A DNA stretch of 64,000 nt from an uncultured Elusimicrobiales bacterium (GCA_910576915.1 CAJTJT010000006.1:1-64000); one strand, 5' to 3'. Counted from the first letter of the stretch, positions 51,226 to 59,683 are shown. A program made the numbers and translations. Notes: generated by a model from the letters alone, not told the origin.

Positions 51226-53304
51226 TTACAGCTTGGTAATGTCCGCCACCGTTTGCGTTAAGTAGCGGCGTACGCGCGCCAAGAGAGCCAAACGGTTGTT
51301 TTTTACGGCTTCGTTGTCGGCGTTTACCATTACGTCTTTAAAGAAGTTTTCCAGCACTTCTTTAAACGCGCCGTACGTTTTGAGTACGTTTAAATACGCG
51401 TCTTTGTCTGCGGCCGTATGCACGCGGCAGCCCAGGGAAGCGTCTACTTCCCGGATTTTGTCGTACAACGCTTTTTCGGCCGGGAGCTCAAACAGTTTTT
51501 CGTCTACGTTTTCGCTCACTTCGCCGGCTTTCTTTAAGATGTTGCACACGCGCTTGGCCGATTCCAGCACGGCGGCAAACTCTTCGCCCATTTTGACGGT
51601 TTCCAGCGCGCTGACCAAGGCTTCAATCTGCGGCAGCGGTATTTCGTACCAGTTGGAAACCGCGTCCAATACGCGCGCGTCGTGCCCGCGCTGTTCAAGC
51701 ACCAGGGCCAAACGCTGGAATAAGAAGCCCGGCAGCTGGGCGAGGCCTTTGTCCTGCGTTCCGGCGGGGTAAAGGGACGAAGCCGTATCCACCAGTTCTT
51801 TCATGGAAACGTTCATGCCCTTTTCCAGCAGGATGCGCACCGCGCCAAAGGCTTGGCGGCGCAGGGCGAAGGGGTCTTCGCTTCCGGTAGGAACCTGGCC
51901 GATTAAAAAGTTACCCACGAGCGTATCGATTTTACCCGCCAGGGAAACAATCTGTCCCGCTTCGTCCGACGGAAGCTCGGAGGACGAGGTAAGCGGATAG
52001 TAAAACTCTTTCAAGGCAGCGGCGGCGTCTTTATGTCCTTCCAGTTCGGCGTAACAGCCGCCCATATAACCTTGCAATTCCGGGAATTCGTACACCACGT
52101 GGCTGGCCAAATCGTCATACGCGTGCCGGGCGGCAAAGTCCACCGTTTCTTTCAGCTGGGTTTTGCCCAGTTTTTCGCACAAACACGCGGCCAGTTTTTG
52201 GGTGCGCACGGCTTTTTCCGCCATGGAACCGAGCCCTTCCAGAAATTGGATGTTTTTCAACTTTTCGTGGAATTTGGCAAGGCCGTCTTTCTTGTCGTTT
52301 TCAAAGAAGAACACCGCGTCCGACAGGCGGGCGGACATTACTTTTTTAAATCCGTCCGACACTTCGTTTTGGTTGACGGAAATACCGTCGCGCACGGCGA
52401 TAAAATACGGCTGCAGTTCGCCTTGGGCGTTCGTCACCGGGAACATTTTGATTTGTTTTTTTAGCACCGTGGTGATAAGGTCTTTGGGGAGCGTTAAAAA
52501 TTTAATTTCAAAGTTACCGCTTACGGCCACCGGGTGTTCGGTGAACCAAACGGTTTCCCGGATTAAATCTTCGTCCAAATCCGCTTTGTAACCGTGTACG
52601 GCGGCTTCGCTCGACACGGTTTTGATGAGCGCTTCCCGGCGTTCTTCGGGCAGCGCCAAAATGGGCTGCGGCTGGTTGCGCAGGAGGTCCGCGTAGTAAT
52701 CTTTGTCGGCATGTTCCACTTTGATGGGCTTGCGGCCGAACGAAGAAAGCGGGTACGTGTTGCGGTTGGAATCCACTCCGGCGACGGAGAATTTAACCAC
52801 TTTGTCGCCGTACAGGCCGATGAGCGAGCGAATCGGACGGCCGTAGCGCAGGCCGGATTCTTCCCAAATCATGTTTTTGGCAAATTCCAGCCCGGTTACC
52901 AAACGCGTGAAAATTTCGGGCAGCAGCTTGGCCGTTTTTTCGCCTTTGATTTTAACTTTGGCGTAAATGAACGGGCCTTTTTCCGTTTCTACGACGGTCA
53001 GCTGTTCGGGCTTTAAGCCGTTTTTCTGCGCGAAACCCGCGCTTTGGGGGGTAAAGTTGCCGTTAGCGTCCTTTAACAGTTTGGCGGGCGGCCCTTTGAC
53101 TTCTTTCTGCACGTCGGCCGATTTTTCGGAAATATCTTCAATTACCGTTACCAAACGGCGGTAGGTACCGAACGTTTGAATGGATTTATAAGAAATGCGT
53201 TTTTCGGCCAGCAAACTGGCAGCTAAGGTTTCCAGCTGTTTGAGCGCCGGGGTCATAAAGCGGGCGGGCAAGTGTTCTACGCCGATTTCGAGTAAAGCGT
53301 TCAT
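51226..53304 (-). CDS. glyS: Glycyl-tRNA synthetase beta subunit
   Basis: The large subunit of the bacterial alpha2beta2 GlyRS; binds tRNA. Family blocks include EIGVEHLPARFMTPAL at the start, EESGLRYGRPIRSLIGLYG, ADKIDTLVGNFLIG-like sequence (AGKIDTLVGNFLIGQVPTGS) with DPFALRRQAFG, and a C-terminal helical domain. 692 aa. Start overlaps the glyQ stop by 4 nt. Confidence 0.96.
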   Translation of the reverse strand: MNALLEIGVEHLPARFMTPALKQLETLAASLLAEKRISYKSIQTFGTYRRLVTVIEDISEKSADVQKEVKGPPAKLLKDANGNFTPQSAGFAQKNGLKPEQLTVVETEKGPFIYAKVKIKGEKTAKLLPEIFTRLVTGLEFAKNMIWEESGLRYGRPIRSLIGLYGDKVVKFSVAGVDSNRNTYPLSSFGRKPIKVEHADKDYYADLLRNQPQPILALPEERREALIKTVSSEAAVHGYKADLDEDLIRETVWFTEHPVAVSGNFEIKFLTLPKDLITTVLKKQIKMFPVTNAQGELQPYFIAVRDGISVNQNEVSDGFKKVMSARLSDAVFFFENDKKDGLAKFHEKLKNIQFLEGLGSMAEKAVRTQKLAACLCEKLGKTQLKETVDFAARHAYDDLASHVVYEFPELQGYMGGCYAELEGHKDAAAALKEFYYPLTSSSELPSDEAGQIVSLAGKIDTLVGNFLIGQVPTGSEDPFALRRQAFGAVRILLEKGMNVSMKELVDTASSLYPAGTQDKGLAQLPGFLFQRLALVLEQRGHDARVLDAVSNWYEIPLPQIEALVSALETVKMGEEFAAVLESAKRVCNILKKAGEVSENVDEKLFELPAEKALYDKIREVDASLGCRVHTAADKDAYLNVLKTYGAFKEVLENFFKDVMVNADNEAVKNNRLALLARVRRYLTQTVADITKL

Positions 53305-54182
53305 TTGGCGGCCTCCTGTTCTTCTTTCTTTTCCACGCTTTCCACATAGGCTTTGGCACAGGCTTTGGCCAGGTTGCGGATTTTGGTGATGTTGTTCGTG
53401 CGGTCGGACACGGAAATCGCGCCGCGCGCTTCAAGCATGTTGAAGTATTGGGAAAGTTTCATTGCGTCGTCATACGCCGGAAGATAGAGCCCCTTTTTGC
53501 ACAATTTAAAGCATTCTTCTTCGCATTCCTGGATGTAACGGCGGAGGCGTTCGGGGTCGGTTTCTTCGAAATAATAGTGGGAGAACTGGCGTTCTTCTTC
53601 GTGGCGTACGTCGCGGTAGGTTACTTCTTCGTTCCAGCGCAGGTCGAACACGTTATCCACTTTTTGGCAGTACATGGCGATGCGTTCCAGCCCGTAGGTG
53701 ATTTCCACCGTAATCGGGTTTAACGCATATCCGGCCATGTTTTGGAAATACGTAAACTGGGTGATTTCCATACCGTCGAGCCAAATCTCCCAGCCGACGC
53801 CGGACGCGCCCAGGGTGGGGGACTGCCAGTCGTCCTCAATCCAGCGCACGTCGTGCTGTTTGGGGTCGAGGCCGATGGCTTTTAAGGAATTTAAATAAAT
53901 CTCCTGGATGTTGGCCGGGGCGGGTTTCATGATTACCTGGTATTGGTAGTATTTGCCCAGGCGGTTGGGGTTTTCGCCGTAGCGGCCGTCGGCGGGGCGG
54001 CGGCAGGGTTCCACGTAAGCGCGGTTGACGGGTTTTTTGGTAAGCGAGCCGAAGAAGGTTTCGGGGTTATACGTCCCGGCGCCTTTTTCAAGGTCGTAGG
54101 GCTGAACGAGGATGCAGCCTTGTTTAGTCCAGTAATTATTAAGGGCGGATATCATATCCTGAAAATTCATACCGTATTTCAT
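53301..54182 (-). CDS. glyQ: Glycyl-tRNA synthetase alpha subunit
   Basis: The catalytic subunit. MNFQDMISALNNYWTKQGC, LVQPYDLEKGAGTYNPETF, VEPCRRPADGRYGENPNR and GWEIWLDGMEITQFTYFQ are diagnostic. 293 aa. First gene of glyQ-glyS, divergent from a HAD hydrolase gene; a -10 TATAAT lies just upstream (54193-54198). Confidence 0.97.
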   Translation of the reverse strand: MKYGMNFQDMISALNNYWTKQGCILVQPYDLEKGAGTYNPETFFGSLTKKPVNRAYVEPCRRPADGRYGENPNRLGKYYQYQVIMKPAPANIQEIYLNSLKAIGLDPKQHDVRWIEDDWQSPTLGASGVGWEIWLDGMEITQFTYFQNMAGYALNPITVEITYGLERIAMYCQKVDNVFDLRWNEEVTYRDVRHEEERQFSHYYFEETDPERLRRYIQECEEECFKLCKKGLYLPAYDDAMKLSQYFNMLEARGAISVSDRTNNITKIRNLAKACAKAYVESVEKKEEQEAAK

Positions 54183-54245
54183 AAGTAACTATATTATATA
54201 AAATAAGAACGGGGGCGGGAACTGTACGCGCCTTCGCTAAATTTA

Positions 54246-54257
54246 TACAATAATAAT
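54246..54257 (+). promoter_or_regulatory. Promoter -10 of the HAD hydrolase gene, likely leaderless
   Basis: TACAAT (54246-54251) is 6 nt before the ATG, with only AATAAT between. Confidence 0.45.
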
Positions 54258-54917
54258 ATGATTACCACCGTAGTATTTGATATGGACGGACTCCTCCTCA
54301 GTACCGAACCCATCTATTTTGAATGTTATAAAAAAGCCGCCGCCGAAGTGGGTAAGGAATTCGGCTACGAGCTGTTCGAATCGTGCGTGGGCATGAGTAC
54401 GCAGGACGCGGGGGACCTTATCAAACATCATTTCGGCCCGGATTTTGACGTAAAAAAGTTATACGTCCGCACCTACGCGCATTTTGAAGATTACGTGGCT
54501 TCCGGCAAAGAAATCGAGTTCCGCCCCGGAGCCAAAGAAGCCGTGGAGTATTTTTATAAACGCGGGTTAAAAGTGGCGCTTGCGTCCAGCAATATCCGCC
54601 GCTGGGTGGATTATTTGCTTACCGAAAAAGGCATTAAAAAGTATTTTTCTTCCATCACCACTTCCGACGATGTGGAAAAACCCAAGCCGGACCCGGAAGT
54701 CTATTTAAAAACGGCGCAAAAATTAGGGGTGGAAGTAACTTCCTGCCTGGCGTTTGAAGATTCCATCGCCGGTGCGACGGCGGCCATCACGGCCGGTATG
54801 CGCACGTGCGTGGTGCCGCAAATCAAACAGCCCAACACCTTTGTGCGCCAAAACGCATTCAAAATTTACAAATCCCTCAAAGACATTTACCCGGATATGG
54901 ACGAACTGCTGGGTTAG
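54258..54917 (+). CDS. HAD-superfamily hydrolase (beta-phosphoglucomutase-like)
   Basis: A phosphatase or phosphomutase of HAD subfamily IA. Motif I FDMDGLLLSTEP supplies nucleophile Asp and Asp+2, motif II is in VALASSN, and motif III/IV in KPKPDPEVYLKTAQKLG and FEDSIAGATAA. The cap is helical. 219 aa. Substrate unknown: sugar phosphates are typical. Its stop overlaps the convergent clostripain-like gene by 4 bp. Confidence 0.9.
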   Translation: MITTVVFDMDGLLLSTEPIYFECYKKAAAEVGKEFGYELFESCVGMSTQDAGDLIKHHFGPDFDVKKLYVRTYAHFEDYVASGKEIEFRPGAKEAVEYFYKRGLKVALASSNIRRWVDYLLTEKGIKKYFSSITTSDDVEKPKPDPEVYLKTAQKLGVEVTSCLAFEDSIAGATAAITAGMRTCVVPQIKQPNTFVRQNAFKIYKSLKDIYPDMDELLG

Positions 54918-56287
54918 CGGTGCCAGCAGAACGATTCGTTTTCCAGCATTTCTGATTGTTCGTCGAGTAAACGGGACAGCTGTTCCTGCGTAACGGAAAT
55001 GCCGTCCGCGCAATCAATATTAGCCGGAATATGGTTGTTGTATATCTTGTTTAGTTGAGGCGAGTAACACCATTGTTCCAATACGCTTTCTTCCAATGCT
55101 TCCAGCATCTTTTGGCTGTTTTGGATAAATTCGTCATACGCGGATTTGAAATAGCACGCGGTATTCCATAAGTTATAAAGTTCTTTTTCGTTGTTTTCAA
55201 AATATGCCAGTTGCCGGCGAATAATTTTATGCAGGGAGCGTACCTCTCCCAAGCGGGGGTCAAACGGGGCGTTTAGCTGTTGTTTGCCGGGGTCCTCCAG
55301 GCTGAACATAAATACGCCGTAGCTTTTGAACCATTCTTCCGCAACCGTATAAAGCGGACGGAGGTCTATTGCCAGGGAGTTGTTTACTTCGTACTGGGCG
55401 GAGAAAGTAAACAAGTTTTTCTTTTGGCGGGTGGTATTGACGGCGGCCTGCCGCGGCGGAAGGTGCAGGTTTTGCAGCAGCAGGTAATACATTTTGTCGC
55501 TGGGAGCGTACATGAAATCAGAAGACGCCAATAGATATTTTACGTTTTTATAACGCGCAATTTGGTATACCGTGTAAAAAGAACCCATATGGCAGGAATC
55601 TAAATTCAGTATATCCGTTTGTAAATCAGCTTTTTGTAAAGCTTGTAATAAATCTTCCACTTCCAGCCAGGAATCTTTGGCGTAGCTCATTTCCATGCCG
55701 CCGCCGTGTGCGTCTACCAAAATTGCGTTGTAGAGGGAATCCCCGGTTTCCATGTTGCTAAACAAGGGGAAAAGCAAGTCTGTGCTGGTGACGGAAGAAT
55801 CTATCTGTAATTTTTCCGTTACGGCACCGTTGGGAGAATTGTATACAAAATAAAGCTGTCCGTTATCCGTTCCGTTCGGCGCGCGCAAAATGGCGGCGCG
55901 GCGGAGAAATCCTTTTCTTACCAGCCATTTTATAGTGCCCAGCGTTTCGCCGAAGGGCCGGCTTTCCGCAGCCAAAAACAGGGCGATTTGCCACTGCTTT
56001 TCGGGGCGTTTGAAAGCGTTGGTTTGGGATGCATACGCCCGGTGTACTTTTTGGGACAGATTTCCCGGGATAGAAGAGGATGTATCAACCGTTGTTTGGG
56101 TGGAGGTATAATGCTGTTTCTGCGCCTGGGCGTATTGCGCCGCCAAAGTGGCGCTGGCTTGTTGTTCGCGGGCAAAAAGCCTGGAAATTTCCTGCCGGAA
56201 ATTGTGTTGGTTGGCCAAGGTGATTTTCTGTGCGGCTGCAGGTAATACCGAAAAGAATAAGAGGGTTAATAAAAAGATTTTTTTCAT
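54914..56287 (-). CDS. Secreted clostripain-like cysteine protease (C11)
   Basis: A signal peptide (MKKIFLLTLLFFSVLPAAA) and a caspase-fold region with His194 in LVDAHGGGMEM and Cys232 in NLDSCHMGSF, the dyad arrangement of clostripain (C11) proteases. ASSDFMYAPSDK follows, as in the family. 457 aa. Probably a secreted or periplasmic Arg/Lys-type endopeptidase; specificity is not deducible. AGGAG precedes the chosen ATG. Its promoter bears the paired half-site motif. Confidence 0.87.
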   Translation of the reverse strand: MKKIFLLTLLFFSVLPAAAQKITLANQHNFRQEISRLFAREQQASATLAAQYAQAQKQHYTSTQTTVDTSSSIPGNLSQKVHRAYASQTNAFKRPEKQWQIALFLAAESRPFGETLGTIKWLVRKGFLRRAAILRAPNGTDNGQLYFVYNSPNGAVTEKLQIDSSVTSTDLLFPLFSNMETGDSLYNAILVDAHGGGMEMSYAKDSWLEVEDLLQALQKADLQTDILNLDSCHMGSFYTVYQIARYKNVKYLLASSDFMYAPSDKMYYLLLQNLHLPPRQAAVNTTRQKKNLFTFSAQYEVNNSLAIDLRPLYTVAEEWFKSYGVFMFSLEDPGKQQLNAPFDPRLGEVRSLHKIIRRQLAYFENNEKELYNLWNTACYFKSAYDEFIQNSQKMLEALEESVLEQWCYSPQLNKIYNNHIPANIDCADGISVTQEQLSRLLDEQSEMLENESFCWHR

Positions 56288-56303
56288 AAGGGCTCCTGTT
56301 TGT

Positions 56304-56332
56304 ATTTTACAGGGGATGCAATACGGAAGCAA
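56304..56332 (-). promoter_or_regulatory. Promoter of the clostripain-like gene
   Basis: Minus strand: TTGCTT (56327-56332), 17-bp spacer, TAAAAT preceded by TG one base earlier than the extended form (56304-56309). Confidence 0.6.
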
Positions 56333-56333
56333 G

Positions 56334-56370
56334 GGTCTAAAGTCCCATTAGACAGTAGGCCTTTTAGTCC
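56334..56370 (-). promoter_or_regulatory. Paired 13-bp half-sites, copy A
   Basis: Plus-strand half-sites GGTCTAAAGTCCC (56334-56346) and GGCCTTTTAGTCC (56358-56370), 24 bp apart, with one base between the motif and the -35 of the clostripain-like gene. Confidence 0.65.
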
Positions 56371-56418
56371 GCAAAAAAGCCGCCCCGGAGGGCGGCTTTA
56401 AAAACATCTAAACGGATT

Positions 56419-57033
56419 TTATTGTGCTTGTAATTCGTACCATTTGCCGCTTAACAGGTTTTTGTCCAAATCGGCGGGGTCGTTGCAGACCAGCGAAATA
56501 ATTTTATTTTGAACGTCTACCTGCAGAAATACGTCCGCGGAAGTTTCCGGCACTCGCAGCGTGAGGAGTAAGCCCAGTTTGTACTTCTTTGCCGAGGTAG
56601 GATTGGCGTTTCCGTTGAAAAAAGCCAGTACGTGTTTGAGTTCGGCCGCATCCAACTGATAAAAATCGCGCAGAACGGGCACCGTCAGTTCGTACCCTGT
56701 AAACAGCTGGTTTTTTGCAATCAGCGTTTGAATGCGGTTATAGTTGGCTTCGGCTTTTTTCGCAGTGCCTTTAGGCAGTTGGGTAAAGGCTTTTTGCATC
56801 TGTTTTCTGGCTTCGTTCTGTTTGCGGATGCGTTCTATTTGGGCTCCGACGCGTACGCCCAAAACCGAAGCGGCGCCTTGATTGTCGACGCGGCGGTTTT
56901 CTTGTTCCAGCACTTTTTTCCACGAAACGTTGAGATGCGTTTGGGCGTCCGTGCGGGCCGGTATCAGCAGGGCGGCCAATAAAGCGGCACAGCATACGGC
57001 CGTCCATTTATAGAGGTTACGTGTATTTTTCAT
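56419..57033 (-). CDS. Secreted protein of unknown function
   Basis: A signal peptide (KWTAVCCAALLAALLIPARTDA) in the first 30 residues, then a mixed helical region rich in Gln, Lys and Arg and a more beta-like C-terminal part (LGLLLTLRVPETSADVFL). No family recognised. 204 aa. Either of two adjacent ATG codons (57033, 57036) may start it. Its promoter has the paired half-site motif, and it is downstream of recO on the same strand but with its own promoter. Confidence 0.72.
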   Translation of the reverse strand: MKNTRNLYKWTAVCCAALLAALLIPARTDAQTHLNVSWKKVLEQENRRVDNQGAASVLGVRVGAQIERIRKQNEARKQMQKAFTQLPKGTAKKAEANYNRIQTLIAKNQLFTGYELTVPVLRDFYQLDAAELKHVLAFFNGNANPTSAKKYKLGLLLTLRVPETSADVFLQVDVQNKIISLVCNDPADLDKNLLSGKWYELQAQ

Positions 57034-57042
57034 CATACTAAT

Positions 57043-57072
57043 ATTATCCAAAAAATCAAACCGGGAGGACAA
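57043..57072 (-). promoter_or_regulatory. Promoter of the secreted unknown gene
   Basis: Minus strand: TTGTCC (57067-57072), 18-bp spacer, GATAAT (57043-57048), about 7 nt from the start codons. Confidence 0.55.
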
Positions 57073-57073
57073 G

Positions 57074-57110
57074 GGTCTTTGGTCCCAGGGAGTTTTAGGT
57101 CTTTTAGTAC
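57074..57110 (-). promoter_or_regulatory. Paired 13-bp half-sites, copy B
   Basis: Half-sites GGTCTTTGGTCCC (57074-57086) and GGTCTTTTAGTAC (57098-57110), 24 bp apart, one base from the -35. The distal half-site overlaps the last codons of recO. Confidence 0.65.
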
Positions 57111-57823
57111 GCGGGCTGGCGGACGGCGGCGGTGAGTTCCGCTTCGTCCTGTTCGGTGAGTTCCGTTTCCAGCAGGCTTTGCGCGTCCTGTTCCAGCGTA
57201 AAATTGCGCAGGGTGTTTAACGGGTAGGTTAAATAGCGGCTTAAAAAGCGGCGGCAGACGCTGTTGCATTTGGACAGCGAGAGTAAATCCTCCGGTTCCG
57301 TAAACGTAAGGGAGGAAAGTTCATCTTCGTGAATCCTCCGCCAAAACTCGGGTGAAATTTTAAGTACCGGGCGGTCCAGCCCGAACCCGGCAAGCGCCAT
57401 CAGCCGCAGTGTAAAAGCGGCCTGGAAGGCGGGGTTTACTTCGCCGTATTCCAGTTCGGTGAGCGCTTTGCATAAAAGTTCAAATTTCCCTTCACTCGGC
57501 TGGTGGAGGGGGGTTAAGCGTTGGACGAGTTCGCAAAAGTGCATGGCGAGCGCGGTGCGTTTCAAATTGTGCCGGATATTGGGGAAAATGTTGTTTATTT
57601 TACCGCCTGTCACCGTGCCGATGACGCCGCCGCGCCGCACGTAGATACGGTAATCCCCGAACGCAAACGGCTCGCTGAGGGCTTTTAATTTCCCGGCGGG
57701 ACGCATTACCCCGGGCAGGCGCGCATTAATGCGCCCGTGCTCGCGGGTGTACAAAGATACAATGCGGTCCGCTTCGCGAAAATCTTGGCGGAAAAGGATG
57801 ATGCCGGAATCGGTAAATATCAT
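57104..57823 (-). CDS. recO: DNA repair protein RecO
   Basis: Helps RecA load onto SSB-coated DNA in the RecFOR pathway. The N-terminal OB fold has GIILFRQDFREADRIVSLYT and HGRINARLPGVMRP; the helical domain contains FELLCKALTELEYG and LRLMALAGFGLDR. The zinc cysteines found in some RecO proteins are mostly missing. 239 aa. TGCTATGCT, a -10 candidate, ends 9 nt before the ATG. Confidence 0.88.
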   Translation of the reverse strand: MIFTDSGIILFRQDFREADRIVSLYTREHGRINARLPGVMRPAGKLKALSEPFAFGDYRIYVRRGGVIGTVTGGKINNIFPNIRHNLKRTALAMHFCELVQRLTPLHQPSEGKFELLCKALTELEYGEVNPAFQAAFTLRLMALAGFGLDRPVLKISPEFWRRIHEDELSSLTFTEPEDLLSLSKCNSVCRRFLSRYLTYPLNTLRNFTLEQDAQSLLETELTEQDEAELTAAVRQPAY

Positions 57824-57864
57824 GTCCTTATAAGCATAGCATATTGTGCCGCCGCGTGCGAGTG

Positions 57865-57901
57865 GGCCGATGGGCCCAGGGATGTTTAGGTCTTTCGGCC
57901 C
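57865..57901. promoter_or_regulatory. Paired 13-bp half-sites, copy C
   Basis: GGCCGATGGGCCC (57865-57877) and GGTCTTTCGGCCC (57889-57901), again 24 bp apart. It lies between divergent genes: oriented like copies A and B toward recO, but also 5 bp from the -35 of the plus-strand secreted gene. Confidence 0.55.
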
Positions 57902-57906
57902 TGGCT

Positions 57907-57935
57907 TTGCAGCAGGAAAACAGGTATCATATACA
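57907..57935 (+). promoter_or_regulatory. Promoter of the secreted gene at 57969
   Basis: TTGCAG (57907-57912), 17-bp spacer, TATACA (57930-57935), about 33 nt before the ATG. Confidence 0.6.
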
Positions 57936-57968
57936 TAGTAAATTTATTTTTCAGCGAGCGTATATCAT

Positions 57969-58700
57969 ATGAATAAAATTGCAGCGGTGTTTGGATTGTG
58001 CGTATTTTGTGCCGTATCTTCTTTTGCCCAGGGGCAAATACTTAAACAGGTGGAAAAAGGGGTGGCCAAGGCCGGGTTTGTGCAAAAGAAAACGCTTTCT
58101 GCCGTAGTAAACGGTTATTTGCGTACGTCCGGGGTTTCCCATTTTACACTTCCTACGGGGGAAGCTATGCGCGCCGTGCGCTTTTCCCGCGATATTGCGC
58201 TAACAAAAGACCAGTTGTTGGTTCCCGAAGGCTCGCTGGCCGTGGTAAACCCGGAGGGGAAAATCACGCTGTACGGCCCGAACGAGGTACTGCCCGCGGA
58301 GATTCAGAACGGGCTGGATGCCGCGTTTGAACGCGAATTTCCCGGATTCATGGAATTTATGGAAGCCATTACCCCGGCGGAAGAACCCTCGGCGGAGGTC
58401 TCCAAAACCTGGACGGGGAAATTGTCCTACGACAATCAGGTGGATTTAGTCAAAGACATTAACGCGTTTTATAAAGGAGAAGCCAAAGAAACGCTTTTGG
58501 CTAAGATTACAAAACAGGAAGGAAAAGTGTATAAGGTTCCGTCCCGTGATATTTATTATCAGCCCGTCGGCCGCGCCGGCAAATACTTAAATCCCGCCAA
58601 AGATTTGGTTGTCTATTATCCCGCCAAAGACGACGGACAAATTATTTTTGGCGGTATTGCGGACAAAACCTGGCGGATGTTTTTTGAGCCCCTTCCGTAG
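57969..58700 (+). CDS. Secreted protein of unknown function
   Basis: A signal peptide (MNKIAAVFGLCVFCAVSSFA) and then a soluble protein of about 220 residues with no motif I recognise; it contains a beta-rich first half (LLVPEGSLAVVNPEGKITLY) and YYPAKDDGQIIFGGIAD near the end. 243 aa. Divergent from recO, sharing a regulatory region with a paired half-site motif. Upstream of the rpmH operon but transcribed separately. Confidence 0.72.
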   Translation: MNKIAAVFGLCVFCAVSSFAQGQILKQVEKGVAKAGFVQKKTLSAVVNGYLRTSGVSHFTLPTGEAMRAVRFSRDIALTKDQLLVPEGSLAVVNPEGKITLYGPNEVLPAEIQNGLDAAFEREFPGFMEFMEAITPAEEPSAEVSKTWTGKLSYDNQVDLVKDINAFYKGEAKETLLAKITKQEGKVYKVPSRDIYYQPVGRAGKYLNPAKDLVVYYPAKDDGQIIFGGIADKTWRMFFEPLP

Positions 58701-58706
58701 TAGTTT

Positions 58707-58735
58707 TTGCAAAGAACGGCAAGAAAAGCTATAAT
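58707..58735 (+). promoter_or_regulatory. Promoter of the rpmH-rnpA-yidD-yidC-jag operon
   Basis: TTGCAA (58707-58712), a 17-bp spacer, and TATAAT (58730-58735), about 98 nt before rpmH. A leader of roughly 90 nt follows. Confidence 0.75.
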
Positions 58736-58833
58736 ATCAGTACGTTTCTCACAGAAACCAATTTAAATTAATTACAGGAGATACGTTTTTTCCAGTTCGC
58801 TCTGCGGGCCAGAATTAACGTATAAGAAGAAAC

Positions 58834-58971
58834 ATGTTACCGACCTACAGACCTAATAAAAGAAGACGTGCCAAACACATCGGATTCCGCGCCAGAATGG
58901 CCACCGCCGGCGGCAGAAAAGTGCTCAGCGCCAGAAGAGCCAAAGGCCGCCACGAACTCATCAGAGCCTAA
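58834..58971 (+). CDS. rpmH: 50S ribosomal protein L34
   Basis: A very small basic protein beginning MLPTYRPNKRRRAKHIGF and containing RMATAGGRKVLSARRAKGRH, the L34 signature. 45 aa. Easily missed because of its length. It starts the classic rpmH-rnpA-yidD-yidC-jag order, usually near the replication origin; dnaA is not seen here. Confidence 0.96.
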   Translation: MLPTYRPNKRRRAKHIGFRARMATAGGRKVLSARRAKGRHELIRA

Positions 58972-58976
58972 GTTTT

Positions 58977-59357
58977 ATGCAGCCCAACGGTCTGCCGCGT
59001 TTGTGCCGCCTGCACCTCAAAAGGGATTTTGAGGGGATTATCCGGGGCGGCATTAAACTGCAGTATAACGGCGTTATACTGTGGTGGCGGTCCGGCGTGT
59101 GCGCAAGTGCGCGCCCGGCCCGGTTCGCGGTGGTGGTATCCCGTAAATTGGGGCCCGCGGTTGTACGCAACCGCGCCAAACGGCTGCTGCGGGAAGCTTT
59201 CAGACTTAACAGGAAAAACATTTTGCCGGGAACGGATATTATCGTAAGTCCCCGCGACGGTGAAAAACTAAGTAACGTGCAAGCGGCGCAGGATGCGCTC
59301 ATGACACTGTGCGGCAGGGCCGCCATACTTAGCCCCTCTTCAGAAAATCGCAGTTAA
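58977..59357 (+). CDS. rnpA: Ribonuclease P protein component
   Basis: The protein cofactor of RNase P, which trims tRNA 5' ends. The RNR motif region RNRAKRLLREAFR (about residues 64-76) and FAVVVSRKLGPAVV are diagnostic. 126 aa. Starts 6 nt after rpmH. Confidence 0.95.
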   Translation: MQPNGLPRLCRLHLKRDFEGIIRGGIKLQYNGVILWWRSGVCASARPARFAVVVSRKLGPAVVRNRAKRLLREAFRLNRKNILPGTDIIVSPRDGEKLSNVQAAQDALMTLCGRAAILSPSSENRS

Positions 59358-59373
59358 CCTTATTGAAGAGCGT

Positions 59374-59610
59374 ATGAATAAGATTTCGCTTCTTTTAAAA
59401 AAACCGTCGTTATGGCTGCTTGGCGTTTTTATGCTTTTTGTGCGCCCGTTATTGGGCCCGAAAGGGGTTTGCCGTTTTACGCCCACCTGCAGCGAGTATG
59501 CACGGCAGGCGGTTTGCAAATACGGCGCTTTTAAAGGCGCATGGCTGGCCGTCCGGCGGGTGCTTAAATGCCACCCGTTCCATCCGGGCGGATACGACCC
59601 GGTTCCTTAA
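59374..59610 (+). CDS. yidD: Membrane protein insertion efficiency factor YidD
   Basis: A small cysteine-containing protein that assists YidC. CRFTPTCSEYARQAV, then LKCHPFHPGGYDPVP is the family signature. 78 aa. Between rnpA and yidC as usual. Confidence 0.96.
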   Translation: MNKISLLLKKPSLWLLGVFMLFVRPLLGPKGVCRFTPTCSEYARQAVCKYGAFKGAWLAVRRVLKCHPFHPGGYDPVP

Positions 59611-59683
59611 CCTTTTCCCTCAGTCTGTTCTTTCCGCCTCCGGCAGTGAGGTCCTTTCTTGCCGGGAATCCTACAGGAGTTTT

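Noticed and set aside
59420..59683. N-terminal extension of YidC overlapping yidD
   Set aside because: yidD is a clear gene in another frame and AGGAG stands before MNRQF.
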